The notes under the pieces are model-generated. The model made no database searches and was not told the origin of the DNA. It saw nothing but the letters and a program-made list of their open reading frames with translations. From positions 80,057,123-80,121,122 of the forward strand of contig CM057825.1 in assembly GCA_030068075.1 (NCBI GenBank): 64,000 bases of DNA, in the 5' to 3' direction. Source of the stretch: Paguma larvata. Lineage: Eukaryota; Chordata; Mammalia; Carnivora; Viverridae. The first letter of the stretch is position 1; each line of letters starts with the position of its first letter. The position numbers and the translations under genes are program-made. Shown one piece after another: positions 22,590-34,441 of this stretch.

Positions 22590-25139
22590 CACTTAATCAG
22601 GTAATCTTCAGTTTCTAAAGTGTTTAAGCTGAGAAGACAAATTATACCAGAGAAATATTTCTGTTCATGACTGAATAACTACATTGATTTTATAACATAT
22701 ACCTAAAAGAAAATAGTAATAATAGTTCTGCTGGTATTTCATATTTAAAAATCTAAACTTTCATAAAGGTCTAAAAATGGAACACACGTAATTAGTATGG
22801 ATAAGAAAAGAAACACAGGGAAACAATCAAATAATAAAATAAGCCTGGGCTAGACTATAGTATGTCCTTACCTCAAAGATATAACAATAACTAAAAACTT
22901 CTATCAAATGCTGAAAGCAGTCATAACAAGGTAATCTGGCAATTTTCTCTCTAAATTCAAAGACCAAATTCATTTCATTCCAATTTAAGTTGGAGAATGT
23001 TTATAAACCAGTATATAGCTACTTATAATAGGATCATTGTGAACAATGGCTTTTGGAAATGAGGAAATTTAAAACTGAAGATTCAACCAGAAAGATGAAT
23101 GAAGAAACTAGAATCAGTCTGCACTAGAACAGCCCTAAATATTAACTTACAAAAGCTGAATTATAGAGGAAAATACAAAAAGAAAACAAAGAAAAAGCAA
23201 AGTCCACCAAAATTATGTTCATCAGTTGGGTCCCTGGCTTGATGTTCTACCAGGCTTGCGCTGAAGATGGCTCATGCTTGATGGTTTGGGTGGTAAGATC
23301 TGCTGAATGGCTCCTTCCTCTAGCAGATCATAAGTAGTAAACAAAGGGTAAAAAGAGACATGTACTTCAGTAGATTAGGAAACGGTACACTGGATTTATA
23401 CTGCATAGTCTTCTCTTGTATATACACATATATATACACCTATAACATTTGTATGTATACATGTATGCATTTATATATATATATATAAAATGAAATATCT
23501 AAAAATATTTTTTAGAACATAAACAATAAAATGTAGGTGCAAGTGAAAATTTACAAAAATAAAAAAACTGAATATATGTAGAAAGAAACCAACACGCTTT
23601 CTTTAATATTCCCAGAAAACAAACTGTAAAAGGATAAAATTCTTACCAAATTACCAGTTTACTTAGTTATCTAAATTAATTTTTATAATTTATATTTTAT
23701 TCACATTGAGCAATGTAGGTAAAATGGATAAGTTTTGATTTATAAATTCAACATGATAGTATGATTACTAGATTCTGTTACATGACCATGGGATAACTGT
23801 TCCCAATATCTATCCCAATATGTGGTAAAAAACATTAAAAATTCTTTTTTATTGTTGTTTTGTCCTCTTAAGATCACAATGTAAGTTTAATGTTATGATA
23901 ATGTTAGTAATATAAAGTATAAATATAATTGGATCTAGGTAATTTAGCAAATGTGAGTTTCCCAATCATTTTATAAGAACTGCTATCTCTTGAATAGCCT
24001 GTATAAAGTAAAATGGCAGGTTTGAAGTATTAGAAAAAAATAATTCAGCAGTCTTTCATAAGTGGCATACTCAACATGGGAGGTAGAAAGGAATGATAGG
24101 CACGGTACACATATGTTAAGATAATGTACAAATAGCAACTGATTTGTTATGAAGATTAGTCTGTTGCTCTTAATATTTAGGATAAAGAAATTTGGGTAAT
24201 GCTCGCAGCTGGAAATCAGGAGTTTTATGGCTTTATTTTTCTTTTTGAAATGAAAATGATATTAAGATCTATTATATAGCATAAAGATACTGTGATAAAA
24301 CAGTATTTATTAAGCTTCTTAAAGTCCACATTAGAATTTTAGTTGGAACTGCAAAAGAAATAAAAAATGAATGCCTTCCTTCAATAGGTAGTTTTATTTT
24401 ATATTTTTATTACTAAGTAATATGTGAAACTAAAAATATCAAACAACTTAACAATATATATAATTAAATAGTCACGTGTAGCAATTCAGCTACCTGGACT
24501 ACTATGTTTATGTAATCAGTTTTAGAAGGTGGTTAAAAAACTGTGCATTCATGGTAAAATCAAATGCAGTTACAATATACCATGCTAATGCCAATTAAAA
24601 GAAGTAATAATAAGGGTGAAAATCACATTTAGATTTGGAAAAATTTTGTCTTAAATACAAAGATGTTTAATAAAACCCACACCGAAACATAACTGGAGAC
24701 ACTTAATTTAAATTTAATTTGCTTCAAACAATTCTTTTACTATAATTTATAGAACAGAGGCATGTGATGATACTATTTCTATTAACTTTATAATTCATGG
24801 AAATACTTGCTTTGTTGTTAAAAGCTTAGTTTGAGACTTTCTAAGAAAAATAAGTCATTAAAGAGAAAAGTTGGGGAATAAAGAGCTCGTTGTCCAAAAA
24901 ACATGTATTAAATAATCCATCTTTTCCCACTGATATGTGGTGCCATCTGTATCATTTCCAATATTCCCGCACTTAGTCTTGAGTTTATTTTCCTGTTCAT
25001 TCTGTCAGTTTATATACCAATACAGACTTTTCCAACTTGGGGTCTGTGATAGAATTAAATTCTAAAAAAGTGATATGTGACTATTTTCTTAATTATACCA
25101 TGGGTAGTTTCTGTATGTCATAGAAAGGAGGTTAATTCC
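22590..25139. other. Long unique interval
   Basis: Largely without recognisable transposable elements, apart from an AT-rich dinucleotide stretch near 23420-23490. One exon-like segment on the minus strand at 23222-23319 is listed separately. No other gene-like feature is seen. Confidence 0.45.
23222..23319 (-). other. Candidate coding exon (unproven), minus strand
   Basis: On the minus strand a pyrimidine-rich tract (TGTCTCTTTTTACCCTTTGT) leads to the acceptor CTGCTAG, ending at 23320. It is followed by an open frame of 31 codons beginning EGAIQQILPPKPSS and ending TSSQGPN with TGA at 23222-23224. The base composition is more GC-rich than its flanks and no repeat is recognised. A possible weak donor (CTG|GTAGAA) would make a 69-base internal exon whose second frame (start GRSHSADLTT) continues open into the candidate terminal exon at 13543. 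The peptide is not recognised, and no polyadenylation signal lies close downstream. Confidence 0.2.
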
Positions 25140-25605
25140 TTACATACATAGCTGAATAATGGCCCCCTAAAGATATCATGTCCTAATGCCTGGAACCAGT
25201 AATATAACCCTTATAAGGAAAAACGGTATTTCCAGATGTGATTAAAGGATTTTTAAAAGAGCAGATTATCTTGGATTGTCCAGGTTGACCCTAAATGCAA
25301 TTACACAGGTCCTTATAAGAGAAAAGGAGATATATACAGAAGGGGAGGAGGAATGTGGCCACAGAGCCTGAGACTGAAGTGATGTGGCCATAAACCAAAG
25401 CTGCTGGCAGCCACTAGAAGCTGGAAGAGGCAAGGAAAGGATTCTCCACCTAGAGTCTTTAGAGAGAGAAGACTCTGCCAAAATCTTGATTTTGGCCCAG
25501 TGACACATATTTCAGATTTCTGCCATCTGGAACAGTGAGAAAACCATTATCTGTTGTGTTAAGCCACCAATTATGGTAATTTATTATAGCAGCCATAATA
25601 TATAA
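25140..25605 (+). mobile_element. Ancient MaLR/MLT1-like LTR, second copy
   Basis: Same family as 9866-10575: ATGGCCCCCTAAAGATATCA, GGTCCTTATAAGAGAAAAGG, AGCCACTAGAAGCTGGAAGA, GGCCCAGTGACACATATTTC and 3' end GGTAATTTATTATAGCAGCC. It is uninterrupted, so it shows the complete order that the SINE splits in the first copy. A minus-strand 80-codon frame through it is not a gene. Confidence 0.7.
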
Positions 25606-26327
25606 ATACACAAACAATATGCCGAAACTATGGTAAATACCCAAACAGTATGCCTAGGTACAATATGCTACTAAGGCTTAATTCAAAGTTATTTTGGTAT
25701 ACGTGAAAGTTACTCACATGGACACATTATTAATCTTGTGCCACAATATATCTTATTATTTGTAGCAGTTACTCAATTGAATTGATGTGGTGTGGAGGTT
25801 CCAGGTACATAATCATATCATCTGCATGCAGGGCTTTAACTTCACTTTCATGATTTTTAAAAAGCTTCCTATATCTTTCTCTTGGCTGGTTCTCTTCACC
25901 AGGATGTTAAACGACAGTCATGACAGCAGGAGTCTTTACAATGTTCCTGACTTGTGCAAATGCATTTGCAGTGTTTCCTCTTTGCTATTTTCCCCCAACA
26001 TCTGCTTCAACTGTCATGAACTGAGAGGAGAATGAAAAGCTTCCCATGTCTAGTGTGTTTTTGACTATTTTCCCTGGTACCTGAACTGTTTTTCTTTTGT
26101 AAGTGTTGATGCCATGTTATTTGGCTTGTAGATATTCATAAGGAAAAAGGATATTTCCTTCCTACATCATCATTGTGAATTATACGCTTTGCATTAAAAA
26201 ACTAATTTGTTCACCTCATGGGATGCTTATGTGGACTGATTCCTCTGGTCTGAAATAAGTATTTTGTTTACCTTTAATTGACTTAATTTTTATCTTTCTT
26301 TAGTTTCCGACATTCCTAAAATTCTTT

Positions 26328-26537
26328 TTTTTAATGTTTATTTATTTTGGAAAGAGAAAGCAAGACAGAGCTCAAGAGGGGGAGGGGCAGAGAGACTGGG
26401 AGCCCCAGAATACACAGCGGGCTCCAAGTTCTGAACTGTCAGCACAAAGCCTGATGCGGGACTCAAACCCACAAACTGTGAGATCATGACCTCAGCCAAA
26501 GTCAGATGCTTAACCACTGAGCCACTCAGGCACCCCT
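26328..26537 (-). mobile_element. CAN-SINE, minus strand, with 19-bp TSD
   Basis: Left end TTTTAATGTTTATTTATTTT, body GGGGGAGGGGCAGAGAGAC, right end CACTGAGCCACTCAGGCACC. GACATTCCTAAAATTCTTT (26309-26327) and GACATTCCCAAGATTCTTT (26538-26556) flank it with two mismatches. Confidence 0.95.
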
Positions 26538-27446
26538 GACATTCCCAAGATTCTTTAATTTACTTGTGTTTCTTGCATTTATCAGAGAATAGAATTTTGC
26601 TCTCTGCTTTAGCTGGAAATCCATTTTAAAAAAACTAACATGAATTAAGTCCATTTACATTAATTTTTCTCTTGGCTGATTCCCTTCAGTACAATGTTAA
26701 GTGATCATTGTGATAGTGGGCTTCTGATAAATAGAAATAGTCTGTTTTCATTCTGTTGTTACTTCAACTTGTTTTCTGGATTTTTAAAAAAGAAAATATA
26801 TTATCATTTATCTCATTTTTCTCCATGTTTAGTCCCTCTCTCTCTCTGTCCCAGTAGTTATAACTTTATGCAACTTTTCATTTACAAGGTGACTTACATA
26901 ATGTTTGTAACTTTGTTTTTTATTTCTGTATTCAAGATCTATTAGTTTACTCCTATACGCAATTATGATATTAGCATATTTTCTATTGCTCTGCCTCGCT
27001 TTTTCTTTCATTCATCACACTTCAGTTAATATTTTTCAGTGTTTTTTTGTGGTACTGTTAAATTCTTATACTTTTGTTATTTGCCACTTTCATTGACATT
27101 TTTTGACTTGTAAGTATTAAGAAGGAGGAAATCAACAAACTTATGACTATAAAAACCTGGAGGAAAGGAGAAAATAGATGATGTAGTATATCACTTTGAT
27201 TTTTAGAGAATATAGTGTTTACATTTTGTTCTTAAATTTCCACCCTTGTTTCAGTCTTTATTTTACAGCTGAATCCTTTTAATGCTCATCGCTTATCCTT
27301 CTGCGGTAATTTTTCTAGTCATACCCATCTGATTCACAATTCATTTCCTAGGAATTTTTTCAAAAAGAAATAATATTCTCCAAGTTCAAAACTGTCTGTG
27401 GTCTTTACATCTAGAGACTGTTTGATTTAATTTAAAACACAAAACC

Positions 27447-27630
27447 CTGGGTGCCTGGGTGGCTCCGTAGGTTGAGTGACTGACTCTTGATATGGGCTCA
27501 GGTAGTGACCTTCTGGTCGTTGGATCGAGACTCGCTTGAGATTCTCTCTCTCCTTCTCTCTCTGCCCCTACTCTGGCTACATGCTCTCATGCTCTCTCTC
27601 AAAATAAATAAAAAATAAACACTAAAATAT
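27447..27630 (+). mobile_element. CAN-SINE, plus strand, internally shortened
   Basis: Head GGGTGCCTGGGTGGCTCCGT, a shortened tRNA-related part (TGGATCGAGACTCGC), CT-rich body and AAAATAAATAAAAAATAAAC tail. The TGCTGACAGC-type linker is deleted. Similar ACACAAAAC and ATACAAAAC text flanks it. Confidence 0.88.
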
Positions 27631-28239
27631 TATAATACAAAACTTTCTTTTCTACAAGATCCAGTAGATGTTATTACCTTGTCAACTGCCACTAAATGTT
27701 GATGTGGATAAATCAGAGACATGTCTGAACATTCTTTTCTTGTATCAGTGGTTTGATCATTCTTTCTTCATGAATCAAATCTAGGAACTTCAAGAGGATA
27801 GGTCCTAGTATAGATAGATTTAGATTAATTTTCCCTGGCCAATAGTGTGCTCTTTCAATAAATGGATTTAAACTGCCATATGTCTATAAAACAGTTATTA
27901 AATTTTAACTTTCAATATATTTTTCTATTATTTTGGTTTTTCTTTTTAGTTTCTCTTTCTCTCTCTATTTATCTATCTATACACAATCACAAAAATTTTC
28001 TCCCCAATTATTTTCTTCTTTCTTTGGTTTATGTTTGTCATTGTCATTTTGATCTTTTATGTTCCTTAAGGTACTTTGTATAATGTCTCGTCTCTCTTGG
28101 GCTCTCTCCAATTTTATCTTTGAAATAAAAACTTCTTTCATAAGTCTGGCCAGCTCATAATATCTTCTACCCTCTTTATGACATTTTCCCAGATTTCTTG
28201 CTTGTCAGACCATGAGTTTTGCTCTCAGACATAATTGCT

Positions 28240-28335
28240 TTATCATTTCTCTCTTCTCTCTCTGTCTCTCTGTCCATTCATTCATCTATTCCTCGCTCCC
28301 TTCCTCCCCACCTTCTTCTTTCTTTTCCTTTCTTC
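28240..28335. repeat. Pyrimidine-rich low-complexity tract
   Basis: TCTCTCTTCTCTCTCTGTCT followed by TTCATTCATC- and CTTCCTCCCC-type text. Strand-asymmetric C/T sequence without coding character. Confidence 0.7.
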
Positions 28336-28339
28336 ATGG

Positions 28340-29274
28340 AGAATGCCATACAATACATTTTCAGCAATATTAAGATTCAGATATAATCCTGAACCCTAAA
28401 ACAGGCAAAAGTAGCTGAGACTAGCAGACACCACGTAACAGTAAGTGAGGCAAACAGTCTTGGAGAAATGTAGTGATAAAGGACACTTGTAGCTAAGTTC
28501 TCAGAAAATGACAGCAAAAAATATGGCCTGAAGGCACATAACATACCTAAGTTGCCTTGTTTGCAATCACAGGTATGGGAACGAAGGTGAGCTGAGTGTT
28601 AGCAGAATCCACTAGACTCAGGTTTCAAGAGACAGAGTGGGTGGGAGCTGCAGAAAGAATACACAGACAAGCCCACTCCTTTGTGAAGACTAGCAAACCT
28701 GAAACAACACTCTGGACCCTCCTACCAACACATGCACACACACTCCTCTTGAAAATGCCTAGCCACCTAAAACCATCATAATCAGTCATATGCAATATAA
28801 AAGGAACTACCACAGCACTGATAATAAAAATACTCTAAGACAATGAAAAGGATAATAAAATATAGTAATAGGTAGCAATCAATCACTAGTGGTACACAGT
28901 GCAAGGGAGAGGATGGAAAATTGAACATTTTCATATGTGTATTAGCCATTTGCAATTCTTCTTTGATAAAATGCATGTTCATATCTTTTATACAAATGAA
29001 TTGTCTTTTATATATTGAATCATTAGCATTCTTTCTATACTAGGAAAACCAGCAACTCCCTTATTGCAGCTACAAAATATTTAATTCTCATTTTTCAAGT
29101 AGCTTTTAATTTAATTTTTGGAGTTCTCTAATTCATTAGAAATTTTTATAGAAAAAAATTAGTCTATTATTTTATACCTTTTAAAGAGTTGCTTTTTAAA
29201 CAAAACACTAAAGTTATCACTCAATGTTTTCCAAAGTTGTTTTAAATTCCACAAATCGCATCAATCCCATACTT
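28340..29274. other. Unique interval
   Basis: No repeat or gene recognised. Two overlapping short frames on opposite strands near 28600-28810 have no known product. Confidence 0.45.
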
Positions 29275-29410
29275 AAAATCCACATATGGCTTCTTCTCAT
29301 GGTTAAAAAAACCTAAATTTATTATTCCTTAACAGGAACACTAAGGTCCTTACATGTCTGGCCCCTTCAATCTCTTCAGTCTTATTTCAAACTACTCTTT
29401 CCCTTACTTT

Positions 29411-29416
29411 CTCCAT
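29411..29416. repeat. Target-site duplication of solo LTR 1, left copy
   Basis: CTCCAT, repeated exactly at 30531-30536 after the LTR. Six bases is the usual duplication for class II (betaretrovirus-like) integration. Confidence 0.9.
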
Positions 29417-30530
29417 TGTTGGGAGCCGTTTTGGGCCCGTAGGTTGAAACCCCTCTAGGTGTGGAAAAGGTTGAAGCAAAGCTCCCGCCAGCCAAACTGG
29501 GCCTAATCTTACCTCCTTCTAAATAATCTTTCAGGCCTGGATTTCTTGAACTGCTTTCGTTGGCCTAAGGGACATAATGCTCTTTGGTTTTATGGCACAG
29601 GAAAAGGGGACCTGGTCTTGATGGATAAAATCTGAATGAGAGTAACCTGGTCAGAAGTAACCTCAAAGTTACCTCTTGGGGATAGGTTACACGGGTTCAT
29701 CATATAGAATAGTTGGTTAGAAATTAGCAGACGTTAGGCCCCAAGACTCCTTGAACCAAACTAGATTTTCCCTGCAGGTATCGCATTGTGTTAATCATCC
29801 CCTCAGCCCCACTGTAAGACCTCAAGGCACATCTCTGTAAGGCTTCTCTCAGTATTTGATTAACAGACTGATAGGAGAGACTGAAAAGAGACTTAGGACC
29901 TTCCCCAGAGGTTAGCCTTAGCCCAAAAGTTAGAAGCACTGTTTACAGATGAGGTACAAACAATTGCCAAACTTCCTGAGGTTAACATTTCACAAATCCT
30001 TTTGCTATTCCCATCCCCACGCTCTTTATAATAAAAAGGCAATAACAAAATACTTTTACAGAAACTGCCGTTTGTATAAAGAACAGATAATCATGAGCCC
30101 TTACGATATAGGCTCACTCACTCATAAAGGAAAAGAACTGAGAGATCATGTCTCTACCTCCCCCATTATGGTTAAAGATTATGGATAGAATGTCTCCTAA
30201 TCTATCTATAGGCAGGCCTAGGTAACTTCCTGTTCTCTCCCCCACCCTAAATTTATATGTTACCAACTTACAGAATTAAGGAAGTTGCCGCCTTGCTGGT
30301 AAAAATGATTACTGTTAAAGAGATCAAACTATGGAATGTCATTCATTGTTGTAATGTAACTCACTACGTTTAAAAATAAAGACACTGAGACTAGCAGGTC
30401 GGAGATGCCAGAATTGCCAGGGCTGCCTGCTTGGTCATCAGACTCCATCTCTCATGGCTCTCTCACTTCATTTCGCCTGACCGTCCGTCCTTCGTGAACC
30501 CCTAGATTCGCCGGAACAAGGACCCTGGCA
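29417..30530 (+). mobile_element. Solo LTR 1 (class II, ERVK/betaretrovirus-like)
   Basis: Starts TGTTGGGAGCCG and ends GACCCTGGCA, so it has the TG...CA ends of retroviral LTRs, with a perfect 6-bp duplication CTCCAT on both sides. A polyadenylation signal AATAAA is at 30375-30380, about 150 bases before the 3' end, which sets the plus orientation. No viral genes lie on either side, so it is a solo LTR left by recombination between the two LTRs of a provirus. It is 1114 bases long. Compared with solo LTR 2 it has an extra block at 29691-30154. The class II call rests on the 6-bp duplication and the TGTTGGGAGCCG start shared with known class II LTRs. Short frames inside are not genes. Confidence 0.9.
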
Positions 30531-30536
30531 CTCCAT
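30531..30536. repeat. Target-site duplication of solo LTR 1, right copy
   Basis: CTCCAT, identical to 29411-29416. Confidence 0.9.
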
Positions 30537-30952
30537 AACAGCACATGAAATTTCTTGCTATGCCTCACACACATTAGTTTCTGCTGACTCAACAGCCTTT
30601 CCATTTGCTGTTCCATTCTGCTGCCCAGGCCACTCTTCTCTCATTCATGGCTTCCACTTGTATCATCTGGGTTGTTTCTGCTTCAATATCATTTTCTCAG
30701 TCTTTCCTGACCACCTTATGTAAACTAAAATAGCAGTCTTAGCTCTTCATCACCTGCTACTGCTTACCATATTTTATTTTTCTTTTTAAAACATGTCGTT
30801 TCTGAAATTAAATGATTTAATTATTTGCTGGCTTATTGTTTGTCTGCTATAAGAGGTAGCGGGCTCCATGAGGGGAGGGACTTTGTCTCCTTCGTTGTTT
30901 ATATAAGCTTCTACAATAAGCCCTGGTAAATAATTGGTGCACTAATGTGTTG

Positions 30953-31060
30953 TTTTTTGTTTTTTTTGTAATTTCTTGTCAAGTTAGCTAACATACAGTG
31001 TATACAGCATAGTCTTGGCTTCGGGAGTAGATTCATGCCTTACATACAACACCCAGTGCA
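30953..31060 (-). mobile_element. L1 3' UTR tail, strongly 5'-truncated, minus strand
   Basis: T-rich start (TTTTTTGTTTTTTTTGTAA), then AAGTTAGCTAACATACAGTG and ACATACAACACCCAGTG, the antisense 3' UTR of a carnivore L1. Only about 110 bases were inserted, into the L2 3' end. Confidence 0.82.
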
Positions 31061-31101
31061 AATGTATTTTATTAATGAATGAATGAATAAATAAATAGAT
31101 G

Positions 31102-31589
31102 AGTTTCCAATGCTTAATTAAAAAATGTTTTAAAGCAGTTTTAAAAATATTGCCTTCATTAGTTCAAAAAAGGCATATGATGACAGACTATTTAGATCAA
31201 AAGCACTTCTTCAAAAGTTCTTGCTTTAAAATTTTGCCTTTACAATATTCTAAGTGTTTTTAAGCCAATCAGTACCTGTATAATATATAATTTCTTCTGT
31301 GGTGAGACAAGACCATATGTATGTTTGAAAACAATTTAACTTTGATTTACACTTGCTTTACATGTTATAATTTTATAAAAACTGAGAGTTTTATATCTAT
31401 AACTTCTTTGAGAAAGTAAAGTGTATTAAATTGTAAAATTCCTGCCTTAGTGTTATTTAGCTTCTAGTGTGGGCACACAATAAATATATACATTACAAAA
31501 TGCATCAGAAAATTTAAGTTTATAAAAAAAAAGAAAACAAAGTAAGATGAAAAGGGGTTGCCGTTTAAAGTAGAATGGTCTTAAAAGAA
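31102..31589. other. Unique interval
   Basis: AT-rich, with no repeat or gene recognised. Confidence 0.45.
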
Positions 31590-32004
31590 GAAATGCTGAA
31601 AATTCACAAACATGTGAAGATTAAATGACATACCACTGAACAACCAATGGATCAAAGAAGAAGTCAAAGGGAAATAAAAAAATTTACTTGAGACAAATGA
31701 AAATGGAAATACAACATATCAAAACTTATGGGATGCAGTAAAAACAGTTCTAGGAGGGAAGTTCATACTAATAAATGCATGAATCAAGGAACAAGAAAAG
31801 TCTCAATGAAAAAGCCTAACTTTACATCTGAAGGAATTAGAAAAAGAGTAACAAAGTCCAGTGTTAGTGGAAAAAAGGAAATAAGAAAAATCAGAGCAGA
31901 TATAAATGAAATAGACAATAAAAATACAATAGAAAAGATAAATTAAACTAAGAATCAGTTCTTTGAAAAGATAAATAAAATTGACAAGATGGATAGTCTT
32001 TAAA

Positions 32005-32216
32005 ATTCTTTTAATGTTTATTTATTTTGAGAGAGACAGCCAGACAGACAGACTGCAAACGGGAGAGGGGCAGAGAAAGAGGGAGACACAGAAACCAAAG
32101 CAGGCTCAAAGCTCTATCAGCACAGAGCCCAACACGGGACTCGAACCCACGAACTGCAAGATCATGATCTGAGCTGAAGTTGGACATTCAACTGACTGAG
32201 CCACCCAGGCACCCCT
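32005..32216 (-). mobile_element. CAN-SINE, minus strand, with 18-bp TSD
   Basis: Left end TTAATGTTTATTTATTTTGA, body GGGAGAGGGGCAGAGAAAG, right end CTGAGCCACCCAGGCACCCC. AGATGGATAGTCTTTAAA (31987-32004) and AGATGGATTGTCTTTAAA (32217-32234) flank it with one mismatch. Inserted in L1 ORF2. Confidence 0.95.
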
Positions 32217-34075
32217 AGATGGATTGTCTTTAAAGACTCAAATAAATAAAATCAGAAATGAAAAAGAGTAGACATTATAACAGATATCACAGAAATGCAA
32301 AGAATCCTAACAATGAACTATTATATCTCAATAAATTTGACAGTCAATTTGACAATAAAAGAAATGCGTAAATTCCTAGAAAACTACAACGTACCAAGAC
32401 TGAGTCATAAGGAATAGAAAATCTGAACACACTGATTACTAGTAGGGAGAATGAATCGGTATTCAAAATCTACCAACAAACCAAATTCCAGGATCAGATG
32501 ACTTCACTGATGAATTCTACGAAACATTTAAAGATGAATTAATACCAGTACTTCTTAAACTCTTTCAAAAATTAGAGGAAGGAATGCTTCCTGATTCATT
32601 ATACAAGACCAGACAAGGATGCCACAAGAAAAGAAAAGTATAGGCCAATACCTCTGATGAACACAGATGCAAAATCCTCAACATAATATTAGCAAACCAA
32701 AGTAACCAACACATTAAAAGGTTTCATACATCATGACCGAGTGGGATTTTCTCAAAGGACACAAGAATTATTCTACATTTACAAATCAATCCATATGATA
32801 CACCACATTAACAAGATGAAGGATAAAAATCATGACCTACTCAACAGATACAGAAAAAGCATTTGACAAAATTCAACATCTATTCATGATAAAAACTCTC
32901 AACAAACTGGGTATAGAGGCAATGTACCTCAACATAATAAAGGCATATACGATAAGCTCAAAGACAATGTCATACTCAACTGTTAAAAGCTGAGTACTCT
33001 TCCTCTAAGATCAGGAACAAGACAAGGGTACCAAATCTCATCTCTTTTAGTCAATATATTATGTAAATAGAAAACCTAGTCAGAGAAGTAGGTGAGAAAA
33101 AGAAATAAAAGGAATCTCAACTGGAAAGGAAAAAAGTAAAATTACTTTCAGATGACATGAAAATATATATAAAAACCCCAGAAGAATACACCAAAAAACT
33201 GTCAGAACTAATAAGTTAAGCTGCAGGATACAAAATCAATATACAAATGTCTATGGCATTTCTATACTCAAATAAAAAACTATCGGGAAGAGAAATTAAG
33301 AAAAGAATCCCATTTTACAATTGCATCATAAAGAATAAAATACATAGGAATAAATTTTATCAGGGAAGTAAAAGATCTGTACACTGAAAACTATGAGACA
33401 TTAATGAAAGAAACTAAAGATGATACAAATAAATGGAAAGATATTTTGTGCTCCTGGACTGGAAGAATATTGTTAAAATGGCCATATTACTGAAAGTCAT
33501 TAAAAGATTTAATACAATTCCTATCAAAATGCCAATGGCATTTTTCACAAATAGAAAAACTATACCTAAAATTTATACGGAACCACAAAAGACCCTCGAC
33601 AGCCAAAGTAGTCGTAAGAAAGAACAAAGCTGGAGGCACCATGTTCCCAAATTTCAAACTATATTACAAAGCTGTAGTAACCAAAACATTATGGTATTGG
33701 CATAAAAACATACACATAGATTAATGGAACAGAATAGAGAGCCCAGAAATAAACTCATGCATATTTGGTCAATTAATTTATGACAAAAGAGCCAAGAATA
33801 TATGATGAGGAAAGGACAATCTCTTCAATAAATGGTGTTGGGAAAATCGGATAGTCACACGCAAAAGAATGAGGCCTGACCATTATTTTACACCATCCAC
33901 AAAGATTAACTTAAAATGTATCAGACTTGAATATAAGACCTGGAACCATAAAACTCTTAAAAGAAAGCATAGGTGGTAAGCTCCTCGATGTTGGTCTTAG
34001 TGATGTTTTTTTTGGATTTGACAACAAAAGGAAAAATAAACTAGTGGGATTACATCAAACTAAAAAGCTTCTGCC

Positions 34076-34286
34076 AGGGTGCCTGGGTGGCTTGGTTGGT
34101 TAAACACCCAACTCCTAACTTCAGCTTGGGTCATGATCTCACGGATTTGTGGGTTTGAGCCCCACCTGGGGCTCTGTGCTGGCAGTGTGGAGCCTGCTTG
34201 GGATTCTCTGTCTCTCCCTCTCTCTGCCCTTCCCCCACAGGCTCTCTCTCTCTTAAAAACAAGTAAACATTAAAAAAATTAAAAAG
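34076..34286 (+). mobile_element. CAN-SINE, plus strand, with 14-bp TSD
   Basis: Head AGGGTGCCTGGGTGGCTTGG, B box GTGGGTTTGAGCCCCACC, CT-rich body, tail AAGTAAACATTAAAAAAATT. Perfect duplication AAAAAGCTTCTGCC at 34062-34075 and 34287-34300. Inserted in L1 ORF2. Confidence 0.95.
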
Positions 34287-34407
34287 AAAAAGCTTCTGCC
34301 CTTCAAAACCATCAACAAAATGATCAGCACACTACTGAATGGTAGGAAATATTTGCAAATCATGTATCTACCAAGAGGTTAATATCTAAAACATATAAAG
34401 AACTTGT

Positions 34408-34441
34408 AAACTCATAGCAAAACAAAACAAAACAAAACAAC
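34408..34441. repeat. (AAAAC)n pentanucleotide repeat
   Basis: About six AAAAC units inside the L1 ORF2 text. Confidence 0.9.

Larger units (their letters stand above)
25770..28270 (-). mobile_element. Diverged L1-like antisense DNA, discontinuous
   Basis: At about 25795-25960 antisense ORF2 text can be followed (CATATCATCTGCATGCAGGG, TTCTCTTCACCAGGATGTTA), and 26660-26740 repeats part of the same motif order. Further right (27240-28250) the T-rich text resembles antisense L1 5' regions. The match is weak and broken, and two SINEs are inserted (26328-26537, 27447-27630). The L1 assignment is an inference. Confidence 0.4.
29275..31101 (+). mobile_element. L2 LINE, split by a solo LTR and an L1 tail
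   Basis: L2 text is seen at 29275-29416 (TTACATGTCTGGCCCCTTCA), resumes at 30537 (TTGCTATGCCTCACACACAT, TTTCCATTTGCTGTTCCATT, CTTTCCTGACCACCTTATG, GGGCTCCATGAGGGGAGGGA) and ends at 31060-31101 with the GAATGAATGAATAAATAAAT tail. The LTR at 29417-30530 and the L1 tail at 30953-31060 are later insertions. Removing them restores a sensible L2 order. Confidence 0.75.
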
